This document shows positions 44,216 to 56,721 of a stretch of 64,000 nt of DNA, in pieces. Position 1 is the stretch's first letter. Each line of letters opens with the position of its first letter. The stretch is from Mesocentrotus franciscanus (lineage: Eukaryota; Echinodermata; Echinoidea; Camarodonta; Strongylocentrotidae), in contig CP137667.1 of NCBI GenBank assembly GCA_037976565.1, positions 992,001 through 1,056,000 on the forward strand. The letters run 5' to 3'. The translations under genes were made by a program, and so were the position numbers. A model generated the notes under the pieces. That model searched no databases. It had not been told where the DNA came from and worked only from the letters and a program-made list of their open reading frames with translations.

Positions 44216-44599
44216 TGTATTTAGCAGTCGTGGGCAATTGAGTTCTGCCCACATATACCCATGTTTTATTGATGCACTCTGTCGAAATACATCCGATTTC
44301 TGGATCTGTGTATTTCTCATTCCTGCATATACAGCCAGAGGTCTGATGTGTTTTCGACATTATTTATATCAAACGCTGGATGAATATATAACTCATTATT
44401 TGCTAAACTTATCGATATTTTAATACTTGTATATACTATCTTGCAAGATTTGTGTGTTCCAGTTAATATCTCTCATCATTGTTTGAAAATATGTTGTTAT
44501 CTTAAATTTCAATGTTGATCCAATCATATCTCCTAACCTTATAAATGTAAATATACTGCCGCTGAATCTAAATTATAATTGTTCTGTGTTAAATTCTTT

Positions 44600-44900
44600 T
44601 GATTACTTCACCTAAATTTCTCCCTCTTCTTCATTTTAAGCTTATCTCGTATGTCAATTTTATTTCCCAGTCTTTTTCCCTTTCCGTGTTGATTTATTTT
44701 TTGGTGCAATATTATACCTACTTTGTTTATAACTATGCATATTACTGTATTTTATCTAACCAATTTTCAATGTATTGTGTTCTAATGCAATTTCAAATAT
44801 TTTGTAAATTCAATTTGTTTCAGCCTTTGGCTGCTATTTTGAATGCATGTTTTAAAAAAGTAATAAACAAGTCCAATCAATCAATCAATCAATCAATTCT
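44600..44900 (+). mobile_element. Probable LINE 3' end with AATC tail
   Basis: An AT-rich 3' UTR-like sequence with AATAAAC runs into (AATC)6 at 44875-44898. Short tandem tails of this kind are typical of CR1/L2 elements. No reverse transcriptase sequence is left. Confidence 0.5.
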
Positions 44901-45063
44901 CGCCTCATTTCTCACTTGTCAGGAGGCGGTAGTCCAGTGGGACACCTGTCCAACAGTCCTCAAATTTCAACCATAAGTGTATTTTAACTCTATCATTGGT
45001 CTTCAAAACTCATGTTCAGTTTTTACAAAACCTTCTTACCCTACACAGCAAGTTACCTTTGAT

Positions 45064-45330
45064 ATGCAGGCCACGTCTTATTCCACCCAGCCCGGAGTCC
45101 CGGGTCAGACTGTCTACGTCCACCAGTCCGCTCCAGTCAGCTATGCCAATGCGGTGCAGAACCCTAACTCGTCGAGCGGCGTGTCGCAGAACTTTAACGG
45201 AGCTGCCGGGAGAGCGACTGGTTGGCTGCAGCTCTCCCTCGGCATCGGGAGCATCGTCGTCGCCATTGCCGAGTTGGTCCTAGGCACCGGACTAGGCTTT
45301 GTCGCCATTGGAATTTGGGCAAGTGTTCTG
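45064..45330 (+). CDS. MS4A-like gene M2, exon 1 (start codon, TM1, start of TM2)
   Basis: The ATG at 45064 follows a likely acceptor (CTTACCCTACACAG, ending 45047) by 16 bases, so the exon probably has a short 5' UTR part. It reads MQATSYSTQPGVPGQTVYV, then GRATGWLQLSLGIGSIVV and GLGFVAIGIWASVL, with donor CTG/GTAAGT. The local GC content is much higher than in surrounding sequence. An upstream in-frame ATG at 44977 would need read-through of the acceptor region and is less likely. Confidence 0.85.
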
Positions 45331-48300
45331 GTAAGTTTCGCAAGAACTCGAGAAAAATCAACATAAGGCAATTTCAACACATTAATTTCAACGACTTATT
45401 GCATAATCCCACCCCACCACGCATGATTGCTAGGGGATATACAGTGTGTATAAAGAAAAGTGCTTACTTGTCCACTGCGCCATTTCACAGTCACGCGTAA
45501 TGAGCAACACTTTTTAAAGACCCTGGTGCTCAGTCACTCGTGGCAGCAATATTATGAATAGGGTATCATTATACAGAAAAACAAGTTACTCTTTATCATG
45601 GAATAGATTTTAAAGTGATATTGGTTATCATTTTTAATTAGGAGCTACCAAATTTGGATACACTTTTGTATACGCACTTTACAATAGGGTAATAAAAACT
45701 CACTTCAGATGATTTCCCGAACGTCTTTGCGATCGTGTTGCTTTAAGGACTCGTAATCTGATTTACATTGTATGAATATGCATTTCGTCATTTAGTCGAA
45801 TTAAAGCATCTCCTGTAAAATATATATACATATATATCTCTTTGACATTGACATTTCCATTGCATGTGTTTGTAGGTATACATGTATGAGTAAATGTTGA
45901 TAATCACCATGTCGAAACTCCTTCTTTGTGTTTCTATTGTGTCATTGTACAAATCAACCACATGTGACAATTCTGTAATCTTTCATGTTTCCTGAAAATA
46001 TTTTAAATAACTTTTCTAATAAAAATGATTTTTAAAATTTGATAAGTCGCTTTGGAGGCCTCAAACACTTTCGAACCATTCCATTCTGATCAGGTGATTT
46101 AACCGAATTTGGCATCAGGTTTTACACGGACAGATTGGATAACTATGCAATACCTCTAAAAGGTTGGTTAGAGAAGAACAAAAGTAATTAAACTAATATA
46201 TATCTCATTTAGCTAATTCCAAAATCAGTATTAAACTGTAATTGTGTGGGTGTCTGTCTAGAGACAAATACATAGTGCACGCTACAAAAGAAATGGTTTG
46301 CACTTTTTAAAATATTTATTTCATTTCAGCAAAACTGTAAATGTGAGAGGAATAAACACTAAATTTCACAATCTACTAACTGAACAACAACAGGAAAATG
46401 ATAGAGGCCACCTTAATTTTGTTACCGTTAATAATACAGATACATTGACTGCTATAAGAGGCATAGTTGTTTCTAAAGGCTCAAGGGCCACCGCGGCGCG
46501 CCTAGGGGTCATGGCAGGATGCAACGTCCCCGAGCCCGTATAGAAACAGCTATGTCTCGAATATTAAAGCAGTCCATATATCTTTTATATACCGAATTCA
46601 CAAAAAAATCTACAAAGAATTCTTACCTTATCCTTTTCTTGAGTAAAGATTGGTCAAAACGTCACAGAAAATATGTGACACTGTCTGTTAATCTTCGCTA
46701 GAAAGTTGCCTGAATGTTACGATCATTCGGGAATCGCACACACTAAGCGACCAAATCGCACACACACTGTATGGTATCCGCGCTCGCACAAAGAAATTGT
46801 TTACACGTAAACCAATGGGGATCTCAGCAAACGGGCATCTTTCTCATGGACTATTGACCGTTACTGGCATTGTTCGTTTCTTTACGGGCATGGCTTGAAA
46901 TCACGACTCCAATTTCGACCAATCAGATGGCTAGATTTCTAAAGAGAGGTATATAATACTTTTTAATGTAAGAGCAAATCTTTAAGAGCTAAAACCCAAG
47001 GGTTGCTTTGCATATACATGGAGATATATTGTAATTTTGATTTTGATGGCTGTTATTTTTTCTCCTCCCCTAGTTCTACATTCCTACCGGTATCTTAGGA
47101 ATATGTTCGATGCAGAAGAACACTTGCGTGGTATGTATGTTTTTGTATTCCTAGTTTAGTCTCATTTAGAAATATGTATTCATTACCCATAAACCCTTTG
47201 CATGTACGCGTTTCTTGTGTTAATTCGAGGGCTCATAATATGCATACAGCTAACACACATATACCGCACACATACACATACCCACGCGCGCGCCGCGCGC
47301 GCATCCGAGCCCACCCATTCACTCAATTTTTACAAGTCCAGTTATAGACTAGTTAAATCCATTTTAGCTGAGGAAATGATAGTGTCATTCAACAATAAGC
47401 AACTACATATGTTACAACCATGAAATAATATATCCGCTAACATATACTTTATTCTTTTGTATTGCTGTTGTTGTTTTTTCAAAGAGTTATTTTTAAAAAA
47501 CATTGTTTTCTTAGATCATCGGCTATCTTACGATGTGTATCATCACGGCAAATGTTGCCTTTGCTCAAATGATTCTTGGTGCCATTGGGGCAGTAATCAC
47601 CAATGACTATTTCTTTAACTCCTACTCCTATTACTATGGCTACGATCGAGGACTACGGGTATGTATATACACCGCATGTTGCCCACAAAGTTGGAATGCA
47701 TTTCTCGTACCACCTTCTATGAAATGATTATTACAATATGGTTTACAGTATACAAATAATGAATGCTTATGAGTTCAATAGTGCGAATATTTTCATGAGT
47801 TGAATAGAATTAACGTTAATCTTTCAACGAATGAAAATATTTGTACTATTGACCGAATGAAAAACATTCATTATTTGTTTTATACAACATCTTTCAACAA
47901 ATTATGCTTTGCTCCTTATATTAAAGATAAATTAAAGTTGGAGTCAGGCCTTACATTCAGATTGCATTCGCGTCAGATGCGCGCAGCTAATAACAATGGG
48001 ATACACGCAGGGCAGATAGGTACGCAGTCTGCATATAACCAAAAATGCACGCTCGTTGAATAGTACTACGGCGAATGGTACCAAAAATGCACGCCCGTGC
48101 AATAGTATATCTATTGAATATCATGTGACCAACAATCCTCCAATCAAATGACAAGGATTTACTTAGCTGTTGTATAATATGGTTTATTATTGATAGATAA
48201 AGTTGCTATCATCTCAGAACATTATTGATCAATCTCTATGATTCTTTAGATGCTATGTTTTATGTCCCTGGTATCCCATCAGAGACGAATACTTTTCATT

Positions 48301-48631
48301 TTTTGTGCTTTTCAGTCCGTATTGTTTTGATTTCGACGATTCCCAAAACTCATAATCTACAAACTGACAACGGTTCGTTTTACTACGTATTCAATGTTTA
48401 AGGAAACTGCTACTTGTAACATTTATTTTCACCGAAATTGCATGACCAGTACGGAATGTGTATTTATTTTATAGATTTTCTTAAATTTCATGTGTTTCAA
48501 ATTTTGTATTTAAAATTGTATATGTCCTTAATCTGGACCATGACGCAAAACAGCCTTGCTGATCATTGATCTGAATAAATGTTTCAATACATGAATGAAT
48601 AACTATATAAAAAATAATTATTTATACACGA

Positions 48632-48663
<32 letters not shown>

Positions 48664-50521
48664 AATGAATGAATGAATGAATGAATAAATAAATGAAACA
48701 ATGAACAAAATAAATAAATAAACAGGTAAATGATGCATTAATACATAAATGAATGAGTAAATAAATAGAAAAATGAATATATAATTAAACTATTCGAATT
48801 CGATTAATAGGAGGGAGGCATCGCCTCTGACTCTCTGTTGGCCATCCTTGGACTGATCGAGATGGTGGTAGCCATTGTGGCTTCAGCCTACTGCTGTGGT
48901 GGCATGGCCTGTTGCAACTCTTCACCAACCACCACTACTGTGGTGAGTTACCCCCTAAATATACAGGAGTGGACAGCCACTCTCTTTTGTGGAGAGTCAC
49001 ATTATTTTTACTCCTTTTAATAGTGTGGAAAATCCACCCTCAAAATGGTGGAATCCATTGTCAAAAGATTAATTCAACTACTTATACTTGGAGCGAATTC
49101 CCGTATATTTCCACAAAAGGTGAATTTCCACTCCTTTGGTTTAAAGCCCAAGTCCACTCCAATTTTCAAAAATTATAGCATGTTGTAAATAAATCAAAGG
49201 TTAAAACTGCCAAATGTCACGGGCGTACTTCAATCAGGTGATTTTTAAGAGCGATTTTTGTTTAGGTTATTTCGAGCAAAACATTTAAATTGCTGTACGG
49301 ATGTGACGTATCCTCCTCACAACGAAAGTGCCAGCAGTACACATTCTGACAATAGGCTATTTTGATAAGAATAATAGTATTTCATTATTCTTATCAGGTG
49401 AATGAAATAGTTTGTATCGAGGCACTTCACAAAGACGTATGCATTAAATTTGGTTACATTACGAACCTGTGTTGTGAGGACACTACGTCACAAAAAATGC
49501 ATTGTGGGGGAGAACCGGCTCGATTATTAACTTGTTTTTTGCACATTAAAAAAAAAAAAAAGTCTGAGCACCATTTTCCAAAATCAAGTTATATATGGGC
49601 TTTTTAGATTTGTGTCTATCTAATCAGCTCAACTATTCATTGGAGTGGACTTGTACTTTAAGAGAAGCTCCCTATAGAAAGAAAACATCAATCGTGAGCG
49701 AAAATCAATGTGGCATGGGGATGTTGCCACCCCTACTCAAATTTTTTTTTAATAAGGAAACTTTGAATTTTAATACGGCTGTATGCCAATTGCAAAATGC
49801 TTTGAATGGCCGGGATTTGTTGTTGTTATTTTGTACTGCTTGTCAGTGTATTTCAGCCAACTTGTCAACTTTACTCAACATCATCCCCTTTAATAAAACC
49901 TGTCCCGTCCAAAACTTTGCAGAGACGCTCCTTAATCAAGACCTTCTTTAAGAAAATAGATAGGTAGATAGGTTTAGAAAAAATGTCCAAGTGTGTTTTG
50001 TTTCCTGTTTTCAGTATAATAAGCTTGAGTATAGCAGTCAAGTAATATGACTTCACTGGACCTACGAACCCACAAAGGTCGTGGGTTCGAGCCCCGCATG
50101 GCACAACGGACATTTAATACTTCCAAAGGACATTATTTGCAAATTCGATTGATATGAGTGCCCCTGCATGACACCATTGGCATGTGGCAAGACATACATA
50201 TACATCTGATACTCTCAATCAAGCTGAAGTAATGGGTACCTGATAGAATTTATTCATTGCCATGATAATACTTATAATAGTGTAAACTTATAGAGCGCAC
50301 ACACACACGATATACGCTACAACAGGAGGATGCGAAGCCAGAATAACGCCGTCCAATAGCGTATTAGTTGATCAAATGTATTGTAAACTATACAAATGTA
50401 AAAAGGATCTATTATTATTATCAGTATTTATATTATTTGGTTTTCATCTTAAATTGATTTCAATTGTTTCAATCTCCTTTGCAGTACACCCAACAGATGA
50501 TTCCGATGGTTGTGACATCCG
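45064..50521 (+). CDS. MS4A/CD20-like gene M2, exons 1-5 (sixth exon at 18224-18450 in contig B)
   Basis: Five exons with consensus splice sites encode a four-pass membrane protein. Lengths are 267, 57, 144, 132 and 37 bp, all phase 0 except the last junction, which fits the last exon in contig B. The assembled protein would be about 287 residues: a proline/glutamine/serine-rich N-terminus, TM1 and TM2 around GIWASVL/FYIPTGILGIC, TM3 in exon 3, TM4 in exon 4 and a YNQAP-repeat tail. The MS4A hallmarks are the LGI...G start of TM1, GIW...GILGIC across TM2, and LLAILGLIEMVVAIVAS with CC in TM4. MS4A proteins act as plasma membrane components of calcium or receptor complexes. The role here is unknown. 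Introns (45331-47073, 47131-47514, 47659-48810, 48943-50484) hold microsatellites, a TTAA MITE and a SINE-like repeat. Confidence 0.88.
47074..47130 (+). CDS. MS4A-like gene M2, exon 2
   Basis: A 57 bp exon with acceptor TCCTCCCCTAG and donor GTG/GTATGT. It encodes FYIPTGILGICSMQKNTCV, the second half of TM2 and the conserved short loop ending in cysteine. Confidence 0.88.
47515..47658 (+). CDS. MS4A-like gene M2, exon 3 (TM3)
   Basis: A 144 bp exon with acceptor GTTTTCTTAG and donor CGG/GTATGT. It reads IIGYLTMCIITANVAFAQM, then ILGAIGAVI and an extracellular tyrosine-rich loop YSYYYGYDRG. In MS4A proteins this TM3-TM4 loop is the main extracellular segment. Confidence 0.88.
48640..48735. 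repeat. TA and GAAT/AATA microsatellite before M2 exon 4
   Basis: A TA run (from about 48635) passes into GAAT repeats. A shorter version precedes the matching M1 exon (32546-32670). Confidence 0.9.
48811..48942 (+). CDS. MS4A-like gene M2, exon 4 (TM4)
   Basis: A 132 bp exon with acceptor GATTAATAG and donor GTG/GTGAGT. It reads GGIASDSLLAILGLIEMVV, then AIVASAYCCGGMACCN. It is nearly identical to the M1 exon, which has one extra codon in the serine/threonine-rich end. Confidence 0.88.
49145..49657. mobile_element. TTAA-flanked MITE (513 bp) in M2 intron 4
   Basis: The ends AGCCCAAGTCCACTCCAA and TTGGAGTGGACTTGTACT are inverted repeats with a few mismatches, flanked by TTAA at 49141-49144 and 49658-49661. 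The matching M1 intron has one TTAA at 33031-33034 with the same flanks (CTTTGGT and GAGAAG), a precise empty site. It inserted after M1 and M2 separated. Confidence 0.92.
49995..50120 (+). repeat. Possible tRNA-derived SINE (M2 intron copy)
   Basis: GTGGGTTCGAGCCCCGCATGG contains an excellent B-box match (GGTTCGAGCCC). TATAGCAGTCAAGTA upstream resembles an A box. The body continues with conserved sequence shared with M1. A degenerate tRNA-like head fits, but no full cloverleaf could be drawn. Confidence 0.4.
50485..50521 (+). CDS. MS4A-like gene M2, exon 5 (37 bp)
   Basis: Acceptor TCCTTTGCAG and donor TCCG/GTATGT. It encodes YTQQMIPMVVTS plus one base that needs GC at the start of the next exon. 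The only such partners in the window are 18224 (contig B) and 34702 (M1, upstream). No exon 6 follows in contig C because the LINE starts at about 51448. Confidence 0.88.
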
Positions 50522-51447
50522 GTATGTTAATAACGGTTGTTTGTGTTTTTGTTTCATCTTCAATCTATAGGTACTTGATAACAAACATGGTATTTCATTA
50601 ACTAGTTCATATAGGAATTTAAACGGTAGGAAGTAAAGACTGTGATACTAGTAATATCAGAGCTATAAAAATTAAATAGAGTTTAAACCGTGTAATACTT
50701 GAAATGGTCCACCAGCTGAAAATTACAATATCTCATACACACTGATATATACGTTTATTACCGAACCTCTGAAGCTGTCCTAAACAGAAATTATGGTCAT
50801 CGGTAGTATTAAGAATTACAGAACACTCATAATGAATTTAATTGTAGAAGAATGTACTGAATTGTAATTGAGTTATCTACCTAACCATTGTGTTAAATGG
50901 GGGGTAAAATTATAACTAATTTGGTAAATCTTTTTATCTTTAAATGCTAGATTTGTTGTAAATGTGAGCGTAAGTGTAATTCTCTGTCCCATTTGTCATT
51001 AAGCTTTATGGTATCAAAAAAAAACATAATAAATACTGAAATATTAATTTTCCTTGATTATTGGTCAGATCCCAACTAGAAAGGTTTTCAACTTGTGACA
51101 AACTTTAGGTATACTACAATCTTTGAAATGTGGTCGGAAGCGTTTCGGAAACAATACCTTGGACTTGTACACAAAGTTGGCAACGATTTTGCAAGTTCGA
51201 ATGATAATATTTTAATACTTCACAGTTATGGTTATGATTCTAAAATGAATGTGCTTAATTTTTATGAATACGCTTCATTATCGATAACTTGATTCAACTT
51301 TGGTTCACTTTCCTTGAATTTCAATGTAACGCTGCTCTTTACAATAAGTTTATTTATCGCAATTTATGGCTGAAAAAGGGAAATTATACTACTAGAAAAA
51401 ACTAGACCATTTTAGTGATAAATGTATATAATGTCACTAAATGTTAT

Positions 51448-53256
51448 TAGCCAACCTATTATAAATTTAATTCCAGGTCAATGACTGCTCCCAGTAATAC
51501 ACATATCGACCTGTCCACCTTTTTTTTTTTTTTTTTAATTTTGTATTTTTCATTTATAAATTGTTCTTCTATTTCAATAATATTTTAACCTTCTGAACTT
51601 TTTTTGTAGTTTGTTTAAGTTGTAGAACTGTTTTATATTTATTGGTTTTAATTGTGTGTGTTTTAAGCTTTGGTTTGGTAACCTTAGTTTTGTATGTTCT
51701 CTTATATTATATGTGTCATGTACAAGTTTATCTATTATATCTTTATTTTTAATGTCAAAATGCCTGTGAAAATGATCGGAATAAATGTGAAATATAAATG
51801 CCTATAAAACCTCAATATATACATCAGTTATTGAGTCCAACTACAGGGGAGGATGAAGACTATGGACCAAATAGTAATTGCTATACGTCCGAGGAATTTG
51901 ATTCATATTTAAACACTTTTAATTCTCATTCTAAAGTATATTTTACATCAAGTTACCTTCATATAAATTGTCGTAGTTTAAATAAGAATTATAGTGCAAT
52001 ATGTTCTCTTTTAGATGCTATTGATGTGCAATTTTCTGCAATTGGTTTTACTGAAATTTGGATTAAAGAGGCTGACCCATTCTACAATTTTAATAATTAT
52101 ATTTTTTTATTGAATGTAAGACAAGGTAAGAATGGAGGAGGTGTAGGACTTTTATTAAATGATAAATTGAAATATAAACAATGTAAGGATTTAGATGTAA
52201 ATAATGAATGTTTTGAGTCAATGTTTATAGAAATTGAAAAAGTAAAGAAAAATGTTTTAATTGGTGTTATTTATCGGCCTCCAAATCAACCAGTGCAATC
52301 GTTTTTAGATATTTTAGAAGATACTTTAAATGTTGTACATAAGGAAAATAAAGATATATATCTTATGGGCGATTTTAATATTAATTTATTTGATTTTAAC
52401 TCTTGCCAATCTGTTAATGATTTTTTAGATTTATTGATGACTCATTTTTTATATCCTATGATTCATTATCCAACCCGAATAACTGACAGGTCTTGTACTT
52501 TAATTGATAATATTTTTACGAACAATTTAGAAGAAGTTTGGTGTGGAACAATTTTAAGTGATGTGAGTGACCATTTGCCAGTATTTTTAATCAATAAAAA
52601 ACAGTGTATACGAAATGAAGATAATAATTTTGTTTTACGTGATCTAAATGAGGGAAATATTGGAAAATTTATGCATGAAATATATAACTCTGATTGGACT
52701 TTATGTTCTAACGATCCAAATTATAGTTATGAATGTTTTTTAAGACAGTATATTTGTATTTTTAATAAATGTTTTCCTTTGAAACAATGCGTAAAGAGTA
52801 AAAAGTATAATAACCGATGGTTTACTAAAGAGTTACGCAAAATGTGCAAAAAAAAGTGTGAATTATATAAAAGGTACCTGAAAGATCCAATTGAATATAA
52901 AAAAGATAAATACAACAAGTATAGAAATATGGTAAATGGTAAAATTAAGAAAGTTAAAATAGAATATTTTAGGGCCAAATTTAGAAATGCATCAGGGAAC
53001 ATACGGAAAATATGGAGATTGATCAATGAAAGTCTCGGTAAAAGTACGAGAAAGCATAATATGCCCGACCTGGTTATGTGCAATGATCAAGCTATATATG
53101 ATAAGAAAGAAATATGCTCTGTTTTTGATAATTTTTTTTATCAATATAGGACCTAGCCTAACTGATAATTTAGACAACAACACAGATAATAATTTTAGTA
53201 ATGATGACATTTATGAAATTTTAAAGAGTTACCAAAAACGCTTTCAAACATATTTA
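51448..53256 (+). mobile_element. CR1/L2-like LINE, 5' half (contig C)
   Basis: Similarity to the M1 intron fades at about 51390-51450, just before the 5' UTR. The UTR includes a poly-T run at 51521-51537. The coding frame starts at 51798. The element is interrupted at 53257 by the composite TIR element. Its reverse transcriptase half is found after the same composite element in contig B (16310-18207). Confidence 0.85.
51798..53156 (+). CDS. LINE endonuclease and linker region (APE-type)
   Basis: A 452-codon frame. HINCRSLNKNYSAICSLL opens the endonuclease, GFTEIWIKE carries the catalytic Glu, LIGVIYRPPNQP the conserved YRPP, YLMGDFNINLFDFN the Asp-Asn, and SDVSDHLPVFL the terminal Asp-His. 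A lysine-rich linker follows (KELRKMCKKKCELYKRYL). The frame ends at FDNFFYQYRT, whereas the neighbouring frame continues with FINIGPSLTDNLDNN, so a 1 bp indel in the run of T at 53132-53140 ends it early. The enzyme makes the first-strand nick for target-primed reverse transcription. Confidence 0.9.
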   Translation: MPIKPQYIHQLLSPTTGEDEDYGPNSNCYTSEEFDSYLNTFNSHSKVYFTSSYLHINCRSLNKNYSAICSLLDAIDVQFSAIGFTEIWIKEADPFYNFNNYIFLLNVRQGKNGGGVGLLLNDKLKYKQCKDLDVNNECFESMFIEIEKVKKNVLIGVIYRPPNQPVQSFLDILEDTLNVVHKENKDIYLMGDFNINLFDFNSCQSVNDFLDLLMTHFLYPMIHYPTRITDRSCTLIDNIFTNNLEEVWCGTILSDVSDHLPVFLINKKQCIRNEDNNFVLRDLNEGNIGKFMHEIYNSDWTLCSNDPNYSYECFLRQYICIFNKCFPLKQCVKSKKYNNRWFTKELRKMCKKKCELYKRYLKDPIEYKKDKYNKYRNMVNGKIKKVKIEYFRAKFRNASGNIRKIWRLINESLGKSTRKHNMPDLVMCNDQAIYDKKEICSVFDNFFYQYRT

Positions 53257-53893
53257 TACACGGCTGGTAAGCAATTCCATTTGTGTTTTGGTTTTGCTGG
53301 TCAAGATGACGCAACAATAAGCTTGTTTACATTGTTCTCAAGGATTTGGCGCCTTTAGACAAGGCGCGCTTTTGTGGCGCGTTTCCGAATGCGCCCCCTT
53401 TTGCACACGAAACGCATAACACGCGATTTTGAGAGCGCGTACGTACGCGCACGTAGAAATTATGTCATTCTCTCGTGGCTTTTGGTAGAGGCAAGACCTG
53501 TTGATTTGGACAATCAAAAATATCAGTGGATTCTGAAATTAACTGACGTTGACTTTGTTTTGCATCGGCAGTGGAAATCCCGTTATTTTCCTTGAATACC
53601 GTGTCTGAATTTTGATATTATATTGTCAAATTTGTTACTAACTCCTCGTCACGGCATCGGCACTGCAGTGGAGAGGTGATTACATTTTGGAGCTGCAGTG
53701 ATTTCGTTTGTAGTATTGTACGGTAGACTAGGACCAAGAGCTGGTTAGTGCTGTAAATTGGAATCAGCGACCGGCATTCCGAAAGTAAAAGAGGAAGACG
53801 GGTACCCTGTCAAGGCGAAGGAGTCGGTACGAAATGAGCGACCCCGTAGGCGAGGGAGGCCTAGAGTAGGCCTAGACCTACAATGTAGATTCT

Positions 53894-55178
53894 ATGTCGG
53901 CTAGTTCTGCAGGCCCAGAAACATCACAACCTCAGGCTCAGGCAGCGGGCTCGGATCTTGCGGACCAACAAATATGACCAAGGCCAAGTCCAAGCCCTTA
54001 GGACCGGAATCTCAACATGTATCCGGTGAGTCGTGAAACGGTATTGATGAAGCTAGTTCTGTAGTTAACGTCACTTCTAAGTTATCATGTGGAGCTTATA
54101 TACCGTATACCTGCCAGTACTCGGACAGCGGTCTGATTATGACGTCACAATGCACCGCCTGGGCTGTAGCCTAGGCCTACTGAAGTACTGTAGGCCTACA
54201 TACTAGGCTTTATCGTAGGCCTAGTAATAAATAAAGCCCAGTGCAGTGGTCAATATGCATGCAAATTACAATTAAATGAGCACACGAGCTTGAAAACAAA
54301 GACAGGTTTCCACCTATACAAAATGGTATCTTGTTATCAGTTTGCTTGAATGATATGTCAAATTTGAAGAGGAAAAAGTGCTCTTTCGATCATTTAAGGC
54401 CTAGAAGGGTCTAGCCTCTAGGCCTATCTGAATTAAAGATAAACTGGACTCAATTAATCATTACCTATGAATGCTCAAAGACAATAAGGAGAAATTGTTA
54501 CGATGGTTCTAATGCTACTTTGCTAGACCTAGATCTACTCTTGATCTCAGTTTAAAGCCTGGACGGCTGGAGAGCAACTAATTGTTAATGTTGTGGAAAG
54601 TGAGTGAATTTCTTATTAAATCTCACGTAAGGCACCTGTGTATGTTAATTAATGCAACTTTCTCAGTTGCTTTGAATAGTATTTTACATGAAAATCACTT
54701 GATCGGAATTGAATTGTAGGCCTACTTGTAGTCCTATGGTGATTATGATTACATGTCCCTAGTGCAAGATACTCCGAAAAGTTTATCTTAATTTTTGCAG
54801 CCACGGCCGTATGGATCGTAGGGGACTCAAAAGTGTATTGGACGGCTCTGGGTGTCCAGCAGACGGGCACGGAGATCTCAGCTGTGGGGCGGTGATTATA
54901 CCTGGCACAGCAGAAGAGGCCTCCATCTAGGCGAGACAATATGGCTTTCATTTCGCCCCTTTTCCTTGGGTTGGACACCGCCACATATTTCACGTGGGGA
55001 CGAACAGTATCGAGGCAAAGAGTATGAGGGATTTTTCAGAAGAGCTGAAATGTATCTTGAATTCGTGAGCGGCCACGTGGGTGCAACATCACATGGCCAG
55101 ATATCTTACATCGGCTGTGCTGTAAGGAGTTTACAGGTCAAAAGCAGGGCCTCGTCGACCGCAAGCGGCGGTCATTAA
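53894..55178 (+). pseudogene. Spliced SGNH-like relic in the TIR element (contig C copy)
   Basis: Exon 1 is 53894-54025 with donor CCG/GTGAGT. Exon 2 starts at 54801 after TTTTTGCAG and reads VWIVGDSKVYW, then TALGVQQTGTEISAVGR before a stop. That is longer in frame than the contig B copy because of one extra G after CAGACG. The later HVGTN-type block lies in another frame. Confidence 0.5.
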
Positions 55179-56721
55179 ACAGGTATATGCAAGGTCCCTA
55201 GCTAGGAGGTTGAATAAGAGCACCCGGAGATACCTCTTGCGAGCTTTTTTCGTCCATACATGTACATGCATCTTTCAGAAAATATGGCCGTAGACTTACG
55301 ACGCAACGATTGTGTGTATATTATGAGTGATGTAGCTTTAAGCCAGTTGGATGCTTTAGAAGTTTAGTAAGGAGCTACATTGTGTTTAGTGTAATTCTTT
55401 TTTAAATGATCGTTTAATGGAATACTTTTAATGTATTCAGGTTAAATTGTTTCTGGCAAAGGAATACTACTATTCATACATGGGTTGTTCAGGGTGACAT
55501 GGTAAAACTGTTTGAAACAGTTCATACCCCCCCCTTTCATATTTGATTTTGGCTGGTTGGATGGAGCCTCAGGGTAATGACATACAGATACTCTGGTATT
55601 TTATATATTGATAGGAGGGATTACATTATCTGTGGAGCAGGTATAAGCCCTAGCATTGGTAGCTTTGTCACTTAGGAATGGTTGGAATGTTCCTTTATTT
55701 GAAATTGAAAATTGTTGAGATTTAAAGTTCAGCATGAGATTCGTTAAAGTTTGGGTAACTTTAGTACTTAGGTTGTTTTATGAGTGCTGTAGCTGTTAGC
55801 CAGTTTGATGCTTGGGAAGTTTAGTAAGGAACTACATTGTGTGTGTTGTTTAGGGTAATTATTTTTGAAATGATCTTTTAATGGAATGCTCTTAGTGTAT
55901 TCAGGTTAAATTGTTTCTGGCAAAAGGAATACTACTGTTCATACATAGGCTGTTCAGGGTGCCAGGGTAAAACTGTTTGGAACAGTTCATACCCCCTTTT
56001 CATATTTGATTTTGGCTGCTTGGATGGAGCCTCAGGGTAATGGCATACAGAGACTCCGGTATTTTATATATTGATTGGAGGGATTACATTATGTGTGAAG
56101 CAGGTATAAGCTCTAGCATTGATAGCTTTGTCACTTATGAATGGTTGGAATATTCCTTTATTTGAACTTGAAAATTGTTGAAATTTAAAGTTGGACATGA
56201 GATGTCTGGATTTTGGTTAGTAATACAGCACGGCATGATATCGCGGTTCGATACGCATGATGTATAATTGTGGGTTTTAGAGGCTGCTTTTGAAAAAAGT
56301 AGGGGAGCCCATGAACATGAAATTTTGTTTAATCCTGGGCCAGCAATTATTCGCAGTAATTGCGTGCGTAATCACATGGTGCACCCGCAAGCCTACTGTA
56401 TACGTGCGTGTGTTGTGTAATGGATATTGTAATGTTTTATACTAAGACTTCTGGTATGTAACTGGGATTTGGCTGGAATTACTGTTGGATTTAGCCGGAA
56501 TGAAGTATTTAATGTTTATTCCAAGAATATGGGACCGGAATTGCATGGAATAAATACTGGGGCGGCTATTTAGGAACAGTAGGATTGATCTCTTTACCTT
56601 TGTGTTTCGGTTAACCTCACGGAGAGGCCGGAAGGGGCACATTGGTGGCGGAGAGGATTAGCCAAAAGTTCTAAGATTTCTTTGTATAATGCAATGGCGA
56701 TTTTTTGTATCTTAGGAGGTT

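Noticed and set aside
44977..45063. Upstream in-frame ATG for M2 exon 1
   Set aside because: A good polypyrimidine tract and AG at 45047 lie between it and the coding part, so it is probably intronic.
46298..46543. 81-codon open frame in M2 intron 1
   Set aside because: It has no splice-site support, no paralogous counterpart and no recognisable motif.
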